DNA of 64,000 nt from Gordionus sp. m RMFG-2023. Taxonomy: Eukaryota > Nematomorpha > Gordioida > Chordodea > Parachordodidae. Numbering within the stretch: position 1 is the first letter of the stretch; each line of letters begins with the position of its first letter. The notes beneath the pieces are model-generated. The model saw nothing but the letters and a program-made list of their open reading frames with translations. It was not told the DNA's origin and searched no databases. Positions 37,401-52,400 of this stretch are shown one piece after another. Location: positions 43,129,561-43,193,560 of the forward strand of contig NC_088775.1 in the NCBI RefSeq assembly GCF_954871325.1. The letters run 5' to 3'. The position numbers and the translations under genes are program-made.

Positions 37401-40400
37401 TAAAAATAGATTTTTATATCTATTTTAGGAGATATTTATAAAAATGTAGCTTTGATTTTGTTTACATGAAACAAGGACAATTACATGTGTTGAAATTGCA
37501 TTTCACACATAGACCATGTGTTCACATTACAGTATTATATGTAAAATCAATATTTCCTAATTACTAATAATAATACCCAAATAATGTATATTATAGCTCC
37601 TATTTCCCAAATGTCTTAAAATGAATGAATTATTATGTTTTGCTGATATTACATTGTCCATATTAATGTTCCATAGATTATAAATGCAGATACCCCAATG
37701 TACATGTCATTATTGATAATATGTGTTTCCGCGATTATATATTTAAATGTATCGAAGATATTATATTATAAATCATCATAAGGGGAGACGATTCGATAAA
37801 TTCTTCAAGGCGCACCGATACAATTCAAAGGGACGATTCGATACAACACCACCACAGAGAGAGGGACGATGGGCTTGTGAAGGGTGGGCGTGTTGTAGCT
37901 CTTGAAAAAAAAAGAAATAAATTTAATATAATACAAAAAATGTCAGTTATTTTCTGACAGGGGAATTAATGTTTCCTTGTGGATGAGAGCAAAACGAGAT
38001 GATGACATGGGTTGTTTTTAGAAAAGAACAATAAAAGTTTCTTTGTTTACGATTTGGAGTGAAGAAGACATGATGTTGGATGAAGACGGGATTGATTGGG
38101 GAAGATTTAATATGTTTATGAAATATAATGTTATATGTGCATAAATAAAGTGGACTTATAGTAATGTTTATTATATTTATTTAATATTATTAAAAGGATC
38201 GTTTTGGATTGTTAAGTTATATTTTTGAGAGGGAAGGGTTGAGAGTAAGGGTCATTTTTTTTTCGATAATATTGTTATTGAAAAACGAAAATTTTGGATA
38301 ATAGCAAAATAATATATTGATATTGAAAAAAGAAAATTTGGATAGCAAAATAATAGTAATTGAGGTTTTTATTGAAAAACAAAATTTTTGGATGACGGCA
38401 AAATAATAGAAGTGAGATTTTTATGGAAAAAAGAAATTTTTGGATGATAGCAAATTAAAAGTAACTGGAGGTTTTTATTGAAAATGAAAATAGATGTAGA
38501 AAAATCATCACTATAGGTTTGCATTGAAAAACAAAATGAAAGATTTAAAGGGTCACGGAGAAATAAAGGTAAGAAAAGGAAAAGGGAGAAGAAGGGATAA
38601 ATGCATACTAATTTTATTTTTAGATGGCCTCTTATGTACGAATAGAAAATAAGATTGGATGGAGATCCGAGAAATAGATGGTTCAAGAGAATCTAAAGAT
38701 TGGTTACAACGGGCCAAAGAAGAAGCATCTCGCCAGTAAGGAGAGATTATAAACGAGTTAAAAACAATAGCCAGGGATCAAATCAAACGAGAGGAACAGG
38801 TATCAAGGAGGCCGTATGTATCATACAGGGTGAAAAGATGTTGGGGCTGCAGGGCGTAATAATCATTATATCCGAGTCTGCATGGAGACAGCTCTAGTAA
38901 TGAACAACAGTTAATACTTTCGGGGAAATCGGCGGAAGAACTGGCAGTAAGATAACGTAGAATACTGCAGTGCAGTCCTTCGAAGGGAAATTGTCTCAAC
39001 TCAGGCAAATATCGTCTTATTTTTATTGAATTTAAATGAATTTGTAATTAAATAGTTTGTTTTTATGATTATGCAAATATTTCTCATAAAAGTAGTTATT
39101 TTTGGATTATTTAATTTTTTTAGATCGATATTTCATATTTTTATTATTTTGCAAATAGTTTTTTATGTTTAAATTAGTAATTTATAAAAAGTAAATCGTC
39201 TGATTTTAGCAAAGTAATATTTAAACTTATTCAAATTTTTAAATTGTTTGTATAAAAGGAGAGAAAATATTATAATTTGGATTATTTTTTTGTTTATATA
39301 TATTTTATAAAATAAAGTAAAATTTAATTATACTTCGTTTTTTGGAATTAATCAAGATATCTTTCTTAGATTTTAATCATTTAATTAACTTATTAGTCTT
39401 CTTAAATTTATTTTAATATTATATAATTTCAGTCAGTTCTTTACCACAACTTTCAAAAAATAAATATATCATTTTTATTTAAAGATATTTTAAAATAATT
39501 TATTTCTAAAATATGCATACAGCGTTTATATATGGGGATGGGGAAAGGGGGGGGGGAGCATTTTGTCTATAAATTTTTTAAAGGGGGTAGGCTAGGGTTA
39601 ATGTAAGATATCAATTTAATCTTTAAATGAAACCAGGGTTGTATATTTGACTAGTCAAATATGGTCAATTCAAATAAATGTATTTTAAGACAATATAAAC
39701 TTTATTTTATTTAAAAGTGCTGTGTTGTTAAATGGCTCGATTTTTGTTAATACAATATTTATCTAAAAAAATTATGCAAGCTTCAAGATTTCGTTAATAG
39801 ATGTCCGAACTATTCTGCTATCTATGAGCTAAATTTCCAGGCTGGCATAATATTTTTGGCTAAAATATCGGGTTAGTCGTTTTTAAAAATCGAGCCGATT
39901 AACAACACTATTGTCCGTAATAGTAAAATGAATCTATTTATAATATTTTTAAATTTCGCTCTCAGTGGCAGTCTTGTTCTGTTTATATTCAATATTATCA
40001 TTTTTTTTAATATTATTTTTTAAGCATTTTCCTGCTGCCGAGATCTTCATTCGATTTCTATTTTAGTAAGAATATAAACCCACATCAATCAATTTCTTTC
40101 TGAAGAAATAAAAAAGGAAATTGTTAATAAAATGCCACTTCTGTTAATGGGCATGGCGAGCAAAACCCATTGCATTAACTTGAGGCCGGAATCTGATTTT
40201 TTCCTATGGAAGTTACTGCTTTCCATATAATTTGCTATTAAACTTGTAAAATGCCTAATTCTTGTATGCCGGAATCTGATTTTTTCCTATGGAAGTTACT
40301 GCTTTCCACATAATTTGCTATTAAACTTGTAAAGTGCCTAATTCTTGTATTATATTATATACTTTATTAAATTCACTACTATTAAGAGCTCCCCTTGATA

Positions 40401-43400
40401 TTGGGGATCCAATAAATAAGCAGCATTGTGATCACAAGTATTTATATCGTTTTTTCTTTTTTCAACCATTTTTTTTTAATTTTTTTCTTTTTCCGATTTT
40501 TTTATAGTATTTGACCTGGTAAAATACTCCTCCGATCAATTGAATTTGACCTATCAATTTAACGACTTGCCAACCTTAGTGAAACGAAGTTTTTTCATTA
40601 AATCGAAATATAGTATTAAAATTTATACAATCATTATTAAAAATCGAATTTTGGGGGTTATCAATTAAATTTTTAGATGAAACGCAGTTTTATTCATTAA
40701 ATCGAAATATAGTAAAAAATGACGCAGTTCTATTCATTAAATTGAAATTTAATATTAAAATTTATACAATGATTAATAAAATGAATAAAAATATCAAAAC
40801 GATTTAAATCAATATTTTCGAAAATATCTCTATTCAAGAAGATATTCATGAATATTATCCCGATTCTTAAATCATTTATTTTGCTTATAGATCAGGTCAC
40901 AGTCTTTTATATAAATACTCTAATAATAATCGGAACTAAGAATATAGCTCTAAATATGTTAAAAATTTAAAAACTCGGAAGTGATAATATTTATATTTAG
41001 ATATATCTTACAACTTTATTTTAAAAAAAATATTTCGAAAAATATATATTTATTTTAAAATAAAATATTAACCAAACAGAAAAGGAACCAATCATATATT
41101 AATACGTGAAACGAGTGTTAATAATCAACTTACTAATAAAATTTTGTTTTAATTTAATATATATTGAATTTAAATATGGACAAGCAATTAATTAACAAGA
41201 TTAATCGTTGAAAAAAATGTTGAAAATTTAATTTAAAATAAAAAAATGTGTTATAGTAAAATATTTATCAGAGATCTGCAGGCCCGGCCCTAAACCCGGC
41301 CCGGATTTTAAATTTTTTAAATATACCCGGGCCGGGCCTAAAAAATTTTTTTAAACATATCCGGGCCGGGCCTAAAAAATTTTTTTAAAATATATCCGGG
41401 CCGGGCCTAAGATTGTTAAACCCGGGCCGGACCGGGCCTTAATATATTTTATAAAAATCTTTACATTATGAGTTAATGGTTATAAGATTATATTATAGTT
41501 ATGATTAATATAATATTGGGCAGTGACGAAGCGTCCATAGAAGCAAGGGAAGCATTGCTTCCCTTGAAATTTTTCTTACAAAAATTTTAAATAAACTTAA
41601 TATAATCTCTGTACTATGCTAAATAAACTAATTTGACTTCGTTAAAAAATTTAATATAATTCTTATAACGTTAAAAAGATTAATATAATTTTTATAACGT
41701 TAAAAATATTAATAAAATTTTTATAACGTTAAAAAGATTAATATAATTTTTATAACGCTAAAAAATTGATATTATTTACTATATTAAGAAATACTATTAT
41801 TTTTACTACGTTAAAAATCAGGGATGTGAACCCGGACCCTGAACCCTCCTGGACCCTCGTATTTTGGCTGAACCCGGACTCTTATAAAAAGTAGAGGGTC
41901 CAAGGGTTCAGGGTGTTAAAAATTTTAAACTTAAATTATTTATTTTTTTTAAAAATAATATAAAATTTTTATAATTTTATTAATTATTTCGTGGAATCAT
42001 TTATTTTATCTTCGCGTTTTTCTTCCTGGACTTCATTTCATTTTATTTAGATATTGATACCATACATTATAATATAGTGTAAGTAATAATATTTTATTAT
42101 GTAAATTTATTAGAAATACTTTGACTATTTTGATTTGAAAGTGAAATAATTGGAATTATTTTGTACTGCAAGTAATAATATTTTAATTTTAAAGGCTAAT
42201 TTATTAATATCTTTTATAAAAATTTTATTAAGTGATTATTTTGCAGTGTTAAAATATTAAGGTTATGTTTTTTGAGCAGTAAATTTAAATTAATCAAAAT
42301 TGGCAGTGTTTTGCAAATATATAATTTTATTATAAGTTATCAAGAATATTAAAATCCATGAAAAGGCAAATGGAAATTTTAGATTGCACAACACGTTGGT
42401 CCTCTATATGTATGATGCTAGAGCGATTATTAAGTTTGAAAGATTTCTGTAATGATTTTATCATAGGAGCATGTGAAATCATTTTGTCAGAAGATGATTG
42501 GAATCAAGTAAAAGAGCTTACTAGTGTGCTGGTTCCTTTAAAAATAACAACATTAAGATTGCAAACAGAACTATTATGTTTATCGGATTTTTATGGCATA
42601 TGGTTAAGATGTCGATTAGAGTTAGGGAGATTAATAAGTTCTTTTTCAAATGAAGTATTAGAAAATATAAAAATAAGAGAGCAACAATATTTACAAAATA
42701 GTATTGTATATGCTTTGATATATTTAGACTCGCGATATCAGGTTTTATTAAGTAGTGACCAAAACAAATGGCTATAGACCATCTTGAAGATTTATGGCAT
42801 ACCCAAAACTCTATTATTTACAATATATTGGAGGCTACAACAATATCTACTGGTTGTAGCGATAACAATGATAATGATAACGATATTGATGATCTGGAAA
42901 TTTTACTATTAGATAGAGAAAAAAAATAAGGAGCAAAAAATATCTTTGTATCTTTAATAGAAAAGTTCTCGGAAGTTAAGAGAATAAATAGAGATGCAAA
43001 CATTTTAAAATTCTGGAAGGAAAATTCTTCAATATATCCAGAATTATATACCTTGTCTAGAATCGTCATGGCTGTACCGGCGACACAAGTACAATAATTT
43101 ATGTATTATAAAAAGGACTATCTATTTTAGGTAAGCGTGGAACGAGGATTTTCATCGTTGAAATAAATTTTGTCTAATTTACGTGGAAATCTGAAGGATG
43201 ATATTTTAAAAGATATCATGATTGTGCGATTGAATAAAATATTTAAAATATAAATTATCTCATTTCGAATTATAAATGTGTATATAATGAAGTATAATAA
43301 AAAATGAATGAAAAAAAGTCTTATTTTGAGTCATTATTTTTATGTTCCCTCTGAACCCGGCCTGAACCCTGGTCCTTTTTAAATTTATTACCGGACCCGA

Positions 43401-46400
43401 ACCCGGACCCTTTTTTTTGTCGAAGGGTTCACATCCCTGTTAAAAATGTTACTATTATTTTTACTACGTTAAAAAATTTACTATTATTTTTACTACGATA
43501 AAAAAAATATACACGAGGGAAGCAAATTTAATATTGCTTATTTTTTTAATAAATAAAGAGAAAATCATGCCATGGTATTGTATAATTTTACCTTTAAAAA
43601 ATAAGTATTGGGGAAGCAAATAAAAAAATGCTTATTATTTTATTAAATAAAAGAGAAAGAAATTTTTTTATATAATATTTTTTTTCCTTACTTTATTAAA
43701 ATAAAAAAATTTTCGTTTTTAAAATCCTTAATTAATGTTTAATAATTGTAATTGTATTATTGAAAATTTATTAACATCATTTAGCTCAAGAAATTTTGAT
43801 GCGAAAAAATTGATTATTGAAAAAGGAAGACCAAAACCTTAAAAAAGAAATCAAAACTTGCATCCATAATTTTTCTATCGATAAATATGAAAAATATTAA
43901 TGGCTCACTAGATGTAAATTTTCTAATTCTCTATATTGTTGGTCATGCCTATTATTCCCAAAGGAAAAATATGTTAGGAATGATAAAGGATTTTCGGATA
44001 TGAATAATTTTTCAAAGGCAGTTAAATGGCAAAGAATCAACCGCTCATTTGCAGTCGATTCAATTAAAAACATTTGAAAATATGATAAATTCGATGCGCA
44101 AAATATCAATCGAACAGCATAATTCTAAAGTCAAATCAAATAGAGAAATATTGAAAATATTGATCAACTAACTCTATATGTTTTCTTGGAATTCAGGAGC
44201 TCGTATTCCATGGTGAGGATGAAGAGGAAATTATATTGTATTAATTTATTTGCTCGCGGAAAATTTACTATTGAAACATTATTTAGAAATAGTGCAGTTT
44301 TTATTGGACTATCAAGCAATATTCAAAATGATTTGATTAATTCTATTTCATATGTCTTACACCAAAAAATATTAAATTCGCCGAATTGTTAGATATTAGT
44401 AAATTCCAAATAATTAATTACCCAAAATATTTATTAGATAATTTAAATGACACTTATTCTCAATTTTTCGACTTACACAAGCTGGAAACCTAATTAAAGG
44501 TAGTGTTTTGGGATGTTCAATTTAGAAAGAAAAAGAATGTTAATGAAATACTTGAATTTTTAATATGCACCAATTTGATGAAAAGTTTTAAAGTTTTTTA
44601 AATTATGCAAATTCATCTTAACTTTGGCTTCAACAACAGCATGTGCAGAACGGAGTTTTTCATCTTTAAAAAGAATCAAATCTTATTGCAGAAACAGGAT
44701 GGCCCAAAATCAATTATCGAATCTATCTTTGATTTCGATTGAAAAAAAATTATTAAAAAATTTAAAATCTAGCAATAACTTTTATAATGCAGTACTTGAT
44801 CATTTTACTCAAAAACAAACACGAATACCACTTATTTGTAAATCTTAATGTTTTTATGGTTTGAGTTTGACTAAAATAAAAATAAAAAATTTTTTTTGAT
44901 TGATTCCCTAGTAGTAAACTTGACGCTTCGTCACTGATATTGGGTGATGGTTAACACTACCTAACACCCACAGATCGATCAAATTATAAATTTCCTGCAA
45001 ATTTATTCAAAGTATTAATATATTTTTTTATAATTCATATCTAAATTTTTACAACATATTTTACCAAAACAATCAAATAAAGGAATATCTTAAATACGCC
45101 CCAATATTCAAGTATTATTAATATATTTTTTTATAATTCATATCTAAATTTTTAGAATATATTTTACCAAAACAATCAAATAAAGGAATATCACTTCTTG
45201 AAGTTTGTAATACCTTTCAAAGCGAAAAAGGAAAAATAAAATTGTTTTTACTTAATATAAAGCATTTTTTAATTGAAAAATTTGTTTTACACAAGTATCA
45301 TTTTATTTCTCTTTTTCTCTGTCCAAAATTCAAGCAATTACATATGTTGTCAGGGACAGATCGCAAGATGACGGAAAACTATATAAAAGATTATATTAAA
45401 TTACAAGAGGCTCAGGAAGTAAATGAAATACCATCGACCAGTCAAATTACGACTGTTGTTAAACAAACTGAATCGTTTTATGACAAATGGGGCGATGGTA
45501 ATTCTGGTAATATGTCAATACCCGATAATGAATATTATAATTACATAAATAAAAAAATAGATGAAACATTTAAGGTGGATAATTTGTTAGAGTGGTGGGC
45601 GGCTCATCAAAGCAAATTTCCAATTTTAGCAAAATTGGCAAAACGGGTATTGGCAATTCCTGCTTCAAGTGCAAGCTGTGAGCGGAATTTTTCCACTACT
45701 GGGAGAATTCTTGAAGAAAAAAGAAGTAATCTTCAACCTGAAAAGGTAGATATGCTTCTCTTTCTTCATGATAATTTGTGAATTTTTAATACCTTTCTTG
45801 AGTATAGGGTTTCGTCAATCATGCTGGTTTTTTACTTTGCAAACTGTCAAATATTTATTGCATTTATTATATTTTACCTTGAGTCATGAAAGTTTTTAAT
45901 CCAACATTTTTTATTATTTTTTTTTACAATATTATATAATACAATTATCTTCTTTTGTTAAAAATTTATATTATAAAATAAATTATATTAATATTGTGCA
46001 ATTAGATTATATTTTCAAAATACTATTTATTATACATGCATTTTTTTAAATAGCGATTTATTTTTATTTTATAAATTAAATAGTAAATTAAATACAATAT
46101 ATTATATTCTCAAAATATTTTCCATTTTTATAAACTAAATATTAGTTTTATTTTTATAAATGCAATATTATGCTCAAAATATCCATTTTTATAAATAACA
46201 GTTTTATAATTTTTATAAATTCAATATAATATTCTCAAAATATTAGCTTTTTACATGTATTTTTTAAATAATAAGCGATAATACTCACTGAAAAATATGG
46301 CAAAATACCTCATAGGTGAATTTTTGTATACAACAGGTCGAATATAATTTTAAAAAATTCCGAGCCGGGCCTGAAATTTTAAAATACGGGCCGGGATGTA

Positions 46401-49400
46401 AAAAATTTTTTTAAAAAATATCCGGGCCGGGCCTGGCCTTAAATTTTTGAATCCGGGCCGGGCAGGGCCGTAAAAAATTTTTTAAAAAAATATCCGGGCC
46501 GGGCCTAAAAAATTTAAAACCGGGCCGGGCCGTGCAAATGGTACCTGTGCAGGTCTCTGATATTTATTAATTTTTCTTAAATTATTTTTTTTTAAATGTT
46601 TAATATAGCATCTTTATTATCCAATAGTAATACTAATTTTCCAATTTAAATGAAAACTCCTAATCTTCGTCGGGAATACAAAGACCAAAAAAAATAAATA
46701 TAGTTACTAAAATGCTATCAATGCCTGAAAAAGGACAAATGAAAATTAAAGATATCGCAAAATACGCCGAAATTTCTACAGCACGATCCATAAATTTACA
46801 CGGGACACATTCCCAGATATAAATGGAGATCCTTTAAAAGCACACAGTATTCAAAAAAGAGGAAGGAAAAAAAAGAGTCTTCCATAATTGAAAGATACAA
46901 AGCTTATCGATGGAAAATAACACTCTTACTATCCAGGAAATAATAGAAAATTTTACCCCCTGGTAGTCCAAAAACGAAAACAACAAATAGTAAATACATC
47001 AAAAATATAGGTATGTAGAAAAAAAGACCTGACAAGTTGCTTGATAGAAGAAATACTCCTGGGGCATTTAATATTCGTCAAATCTATTGTGTAAATATTG
47101 TGTAAAGATCTTAAATATCCCAAGAGAAAAATTATATTTCTTAGATGAAACTGGAATAAACTTGCATTTGTACCAATCTACACCTGGGCGCCATAGAATA
47201 TCCATCCAATAATAAAAATCCCATCCTCTAAGGGTAAAAATGTTAGCATACTTTGTACAATTGGAATTGGAGGCGTAATCCATTATAAAATAATCGAAGC
47301 GTATAGTGTTATTATTTCGTAATTTTATGACAGAGCTTATCAGTGTCTTACCACCAAATGTAATTAATGTAATGGATAATGCATCTATCCATAGAAGCCA
47401 TCTTATCGATGCTTATAAAGATAGGATTGAATACCTACCATCATATTCACCTCAGCTAAATCCCGTCGAAAATTTTTTTGGAGTTTTGAAAAATAAATAT
47501 CGGGCAATGGCTAATATTAATAAAATACAAATTATTAACATCAGTAGATGCACGAAATAGGATGGGTACCGATTTTATCACAACAGGTCGAATCTTTGAA
47601 ACCGGTCCTAGTGTTGTTTATTAGTTTGTTGTGTAAAACAGACCCGGGGTTGGGTGTAAAAATTGATTAAAACAGCTCTGAGCACGAATCCTGAGCACAG
47701 ACCCGTGGTTGATATGAATAATGTTATTCTAAATAGTACAAATAAAAATTATTTACCAAAAGTAAAGAAGCAGCAAAATGCAATGGCGTTTTTTTGGGTT
47801 AGATAGTAAAGCCCTGCAAGCAACTTAACTTTGGGTTAAAAAAATTTTAATCGGGTCGACCTAGGGCTTAAAATCACCAAAAAAAATAGAATTAAATAGT
47901 TATTATGTTGGTTAACTGAGCAATTATTTTCAGCCATAAGACTTTTGCAACGATTCGAAAAATCACTTTATTTTCTAAATAAAGGATAAATTAGAATTTT
48001 TCTAGGATTAGGACAATAGTATTAAATTTAACTTTATACAAAAATTAATATGCTTTTTAAATTTAAATATTTTCGGACTCAGGGATAAAAGGAAGATGTT
48101 TGTATAGTTAGATCTTGCTGAAATCTTTGGAGATATTTTGTACAACTCTTAGAACAAGATTCCAAATTTATAGAGAATCCCTTAACATTTATTTTTAATA
48201 TATTTCATTAAAAAAAATTAAATATAAAAATAAACAAAAATACTGAATTTAATTTATTAATGTTTTTGTTTTATATGTATTACGGCACATATATAAAAAA
48301 TAATAATTCAGAGTTGTTAAGGAGCGGCGCTCCTGGAACGCCGCTACATTTTTTCAAAAACACCTGTTTTAAAATTAGGGAGCGGGATAGGGAGCTAGCT
48401 CCTTTTAGGGCTGGAGTGGAGGAGCGCCGCTCCACCGCTCTTTTAAATTTAATGTATAAATTAAATTATTTTTTAAATATTAATAATATTTGTTAATTAA
48501 AATTAAATAAAAATGAAATTTTATTTTATTTAAATTTATCCATTATTAAATGTTTAGCCGAGTTTTATGTTGGTTTTTCATCTAATCATTTTAAATATTA
48601 AACATCAAGTTTTCTTTTTTATAGTGAAAATTTTTTGGAAAATCTTGTAAGTCATATTAATATTAATTTTATAGATTAATAAAAAATAGTTTTAGATATT
48701 ATGGATTTAGAGATCATAGATGAAGAAATCGAATTTCCATTTCCATCATACAAAAAATATTTTAAACTTCTAAAAGATGTTGATCCAAATGATCAAACAA
48801 ATTTATATTAGGCAAATATTTTTTTAAATAATGATACAAAAATTACTATAAATTCCCTGAATTAAAAAATATCTTTATAAAATACAATACTCCGCTTCCC
48901 TCTAGTGCTCCTGTGGAGTGCCTATTTATTATTGCAAAACAGGTTTTAGGGGGGAGGCGTGGATGTTTGTTAGATTTTAATTTAGAATATTTATTACTTT
49001 TAAAAGCTAATAAAAGGTTATAAATATTTATATAGATCATTTAATATAAATAAGGCGTTTTGATAAAAAAAAAATATCATTTTGTCTAAAAAAAATTAAA
49101 ATCAAAGGAGCGGTTATGGAGTGGCACTCCATTCCTTGGAGCGGGAGCTAGCTCCTTTTAAAAATGTAGTAGCGGGAGCGGGAGCTAGCTCCTTTTGGCT
49201 AGCTACTTTTAAAAAGGAGCGTTAACAACTCTGTAATAATGAAATAAAATTTTTATATTCGCTTTATTTCATTTTTAAAATTTAGATTAAGAAAATTATT
49301 TTTGTTTTTATATACGGGGAGGGAAGGATTGTTGTAATATTCAAATTAGTTAAAGAAAAATGAATAAAAAAATATTTATTATTCAGATTAAAAAAAGTTC

Positions 49401-52400
49401 AAGATTATTTCAGTTTGTCTTTTAAACATTATGTAAATGAATATGATAGAAAAGTATATATAATCGGAAATATTTTACTTAAAAAAAAGAAAGAGGATGA
49501 TTTTACGAACTTAATTATAGTTTGATTATTTTAATTTTTTTAATTAATTTAGTTTGATTATATTTTTAACTTATTATTTAATAAAGAGTTAGTATCATTT
49601 TAGTTCTAACTTTTCTGATTTGACGAATATTATTTTAGTTTTTTCCTGCTATTCATTCAGTAATTATATCAGGAATTAAAATTTCTTTTTATAATTTATC
49701 TATTTTTTATTTTAAATTATTGCCTTTATAACTAAAATCCTAAAAAAAATAATAATCACCATATAAAAATGATAAATATAAATAAATGAATGACATAACT
49801 CAAAAGAAGGTTATTTAACAAATTTTTATTAAGTTTGATGATTAAAATATTGTCTAAAGTACATTTGTTTAATCTAGTTCGTAATGGAGTTGCTTACTGC
49901 TAGTGTCTACCGTGACTTGCGAGCAAGGAACAGCTAGAACTACTCGTTAGAGGGTTATATTTAAGGTTATTTTTTTAGATAGCCAATATTGATAAAAATT
50001 TTAATCGGAAGGCAATTTTTGGCTATTCATTTAGCAATAAATGATGTCGTAATATCCATTAGCGAATTAGGGTTAAATAACAAATAAATATATTTCGGCT
50101 CAAAAAGACTGTCATATAGCAATATTTAAAAATATGTAAAAATGATATCATGATTATCAATTATAATTGAATGATAAAAAATAAATAATCCAGATATTTT
50201 TTTAGTAGTAAATTATGTATATGTATTTACATGAAGTATAAAAAATTAATAAATGGAAAAAGATTTATTTTGAGTAAATATTTCTTTATGTTCTCTAAAC
50301 CCTAAACCTTTTTTTAAATTTTATCCCGGAACCTTTTTTTTTGTTGAAGGGTTAACATGCCTGTTAATAATTGGTCCAATAAACAAAATAATCAGAATAG
50401 CAGCAAACAAGGTTGGATTGGTAATTATCAGGGTAAAAGGAATGTACAAAATGTAATTTTCATTACACTTCCATTGGGGTTATCCGGGAATGAAAACCAT
50501 GAAGTCGATATTATGATTTGATCTTGGTGGTAGAATTAGGACTGTGATGTGGAGAGCTATGTTAATCAGTGTCGAGGTTGTCAAACAACACAACCAGAAA
50601 TTGCAGAAACGCCGTTATACCTTTGGGGTATTCCGGGAATCCCGGGAGCAGCTGCATATCGATTTTGAAGGGCTAATTGATTCGTTTCTTGATTAATAGG
50701 AGTGGATTAATATTCCAAATAAGCCGAAGTTGAGTTATTGAAATCAACGACATCCAAGAATTTAATGAAGGTGTTGAGGTTGATTTGCGAGATTTGACAC
50801 GCCTAGAGGTGGTGTTTGACAATGGAGCGCAATTAATTTCATGGAGTTTAGAAATTTTTGCAAAGAAGAAAATAATCAACTCATCCATGAAAGCCATGCC
50901 ATCCCAAATCTAATGGACAGGTGTAACGTATTAAAAGGAAAATATTACGCCTCAAAAGTGATGATGAATAAGCCAAGAGAAATAATATATGAAAACTTAT
51001 GACCTTATAGAATAAGTGTTCACAGTGCTATTGAGAGATCTCCAGGCAAATTAATGTTAGGAAAAAATTTAAAAACCAATTTAGATTGGTTGAGATTAAA
51101 TCCGATAATGGAGATCGAAGAGAGTAAAAGAAAGAGCGAGGAATACCATGATAGAAATCTAAAGCAACAAGAATTCCCAACGGGACAATTGGTTTGGATA
51201 AGGAGATAAGGAATGAATTAAAGCCGGGATGGAAAGAACAGTTTATTGTAAATAGGCATGGAATTATTCTTAGAGGGTAGATTCTAGACCCAGAGTCGTT
51301 AGGAAGCATGCTGACTAATTATGTCATAAAAGTGGGGTGGAAATTGGGAGTCAGAAAAGGAAATAGGAGTGATGAACACTTGACCTGAGTGAGATGGAAG
51401 AAACAATTGAAATGGAAAACATATTGGCGGAGCTCAACCCACAATGAATGAACCATCAGGAATATATTCAATGGCGAGCCTGGAATCGACCAAACAATCA
51501 CAGTGACTATGTCATTCAACCAAACGCTTGATTTAGGAATTATAAAATCCTTAAATATATTTTTAATTAATTAAGTGAATATGTTATATGTGATACATAG
51601 TGAGTGACATTTTGCACATTATTAATAAATAAACGAGTTGCACCCTTTTCTTTTACATCATCAATTTTTCTTCATCCATTTTACTTTTTTTTATCCTCGA
51701 TCTCTAATATTTTTTGAAAGAAAACTCTTTTATGGTTATATTTTCTTATAAACAGATATAAAATTTTTATTATCTTTGTCCTTTTTTTACTACTTCCTTT
51801 AATTGAGGTAAAAGGGGTTTAGAGGCATTATATTTATACAGATATAATAATAAGCAAATACCTCGATGAATGATTTCAGAATTATTTGATATATATATAT
51901 GAAATTTTATTATCAAAGAAGCTTAATATTAATTATAATTAGCAGAGTTATTGAAAGATTCTGTTAAAGCTAGATATTGATACATCGTCTAAAATGGATA
52001 TAGATACATCATATAAAAACGCATCAAGATATAATTTACAAATGTATCTGTAAACCGATACAATTTTATGCCGCTGTTCTTGAACAAAAGTATTATTATG
52101 AGAGCACAAAATATGTAAACAAGATAATAAAAAAATGGCAATACCCCTATTTTTGTCATTTTTTTGAACAAATTCTCCCTTAAAAGGAGCATTTATTAAA
52201 AAAAAATTTTTACATTAAACTTATAATTTATTTATTATCAGGTGAGTATCTATAATTATTTTAAAAAATTCGAAATAAATTTATTTGCTTAAAATAATTT
52301 TGTGCATCAATGGTATTGTTTTTAATAATTAATGGACGTCATGGCTAAGCAGGGATTTATATATCTTTTAAGTGCGAACAAATTGAGCGTTTGAGTTTGC

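Larger units (their letters stand above)
41521..44936. mobile_element. hAT transposon 2 (middle), inside hAT 1 and split by hAT 3
   Basis: Perfect target duplication ATATTGGG (41513-41520 and 44937-44944). Ends CAGTGACGAAGCGTCCAT and inverted CAGTGACGAAGCGTCAAG. Just inside the left end are four tandem copies of TTATAACGTTAAAAAGATTA-like units. Net length without hAT 3 is about 1.79 kb. Confidence 0.94.
41269..46559. mobile_element. hAT transposon 1 (outer), split by hAT 2
   Basis: Perfect target duplication ATATTTAT (41261-41268 and 46560-46567). Ends CAGAGATCTGCAGG and inverted CAGAGACCTGCACAGG. Both ends have repeated CCCGGGCCGGGCCT words spaced by A/T runs. Without the insert it is about 1.87 kb, so it is already internally deleted. 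Its coding remnant is at 45242-45781. MITEs at 28388, 56892 and probably 32580 and 36270 share these ends. Confidence 0.93.

Noticed and set aside
38369-38686. 105-codon Phe/Leu-rich minus-strand frame
   Set aside because: Complement of short tandem repeats, with no recognisable domain.
42818-43069. Serine/leucine-rich minus-strand frame
   Set aside because: Shadow of the innermost hAT transposase.
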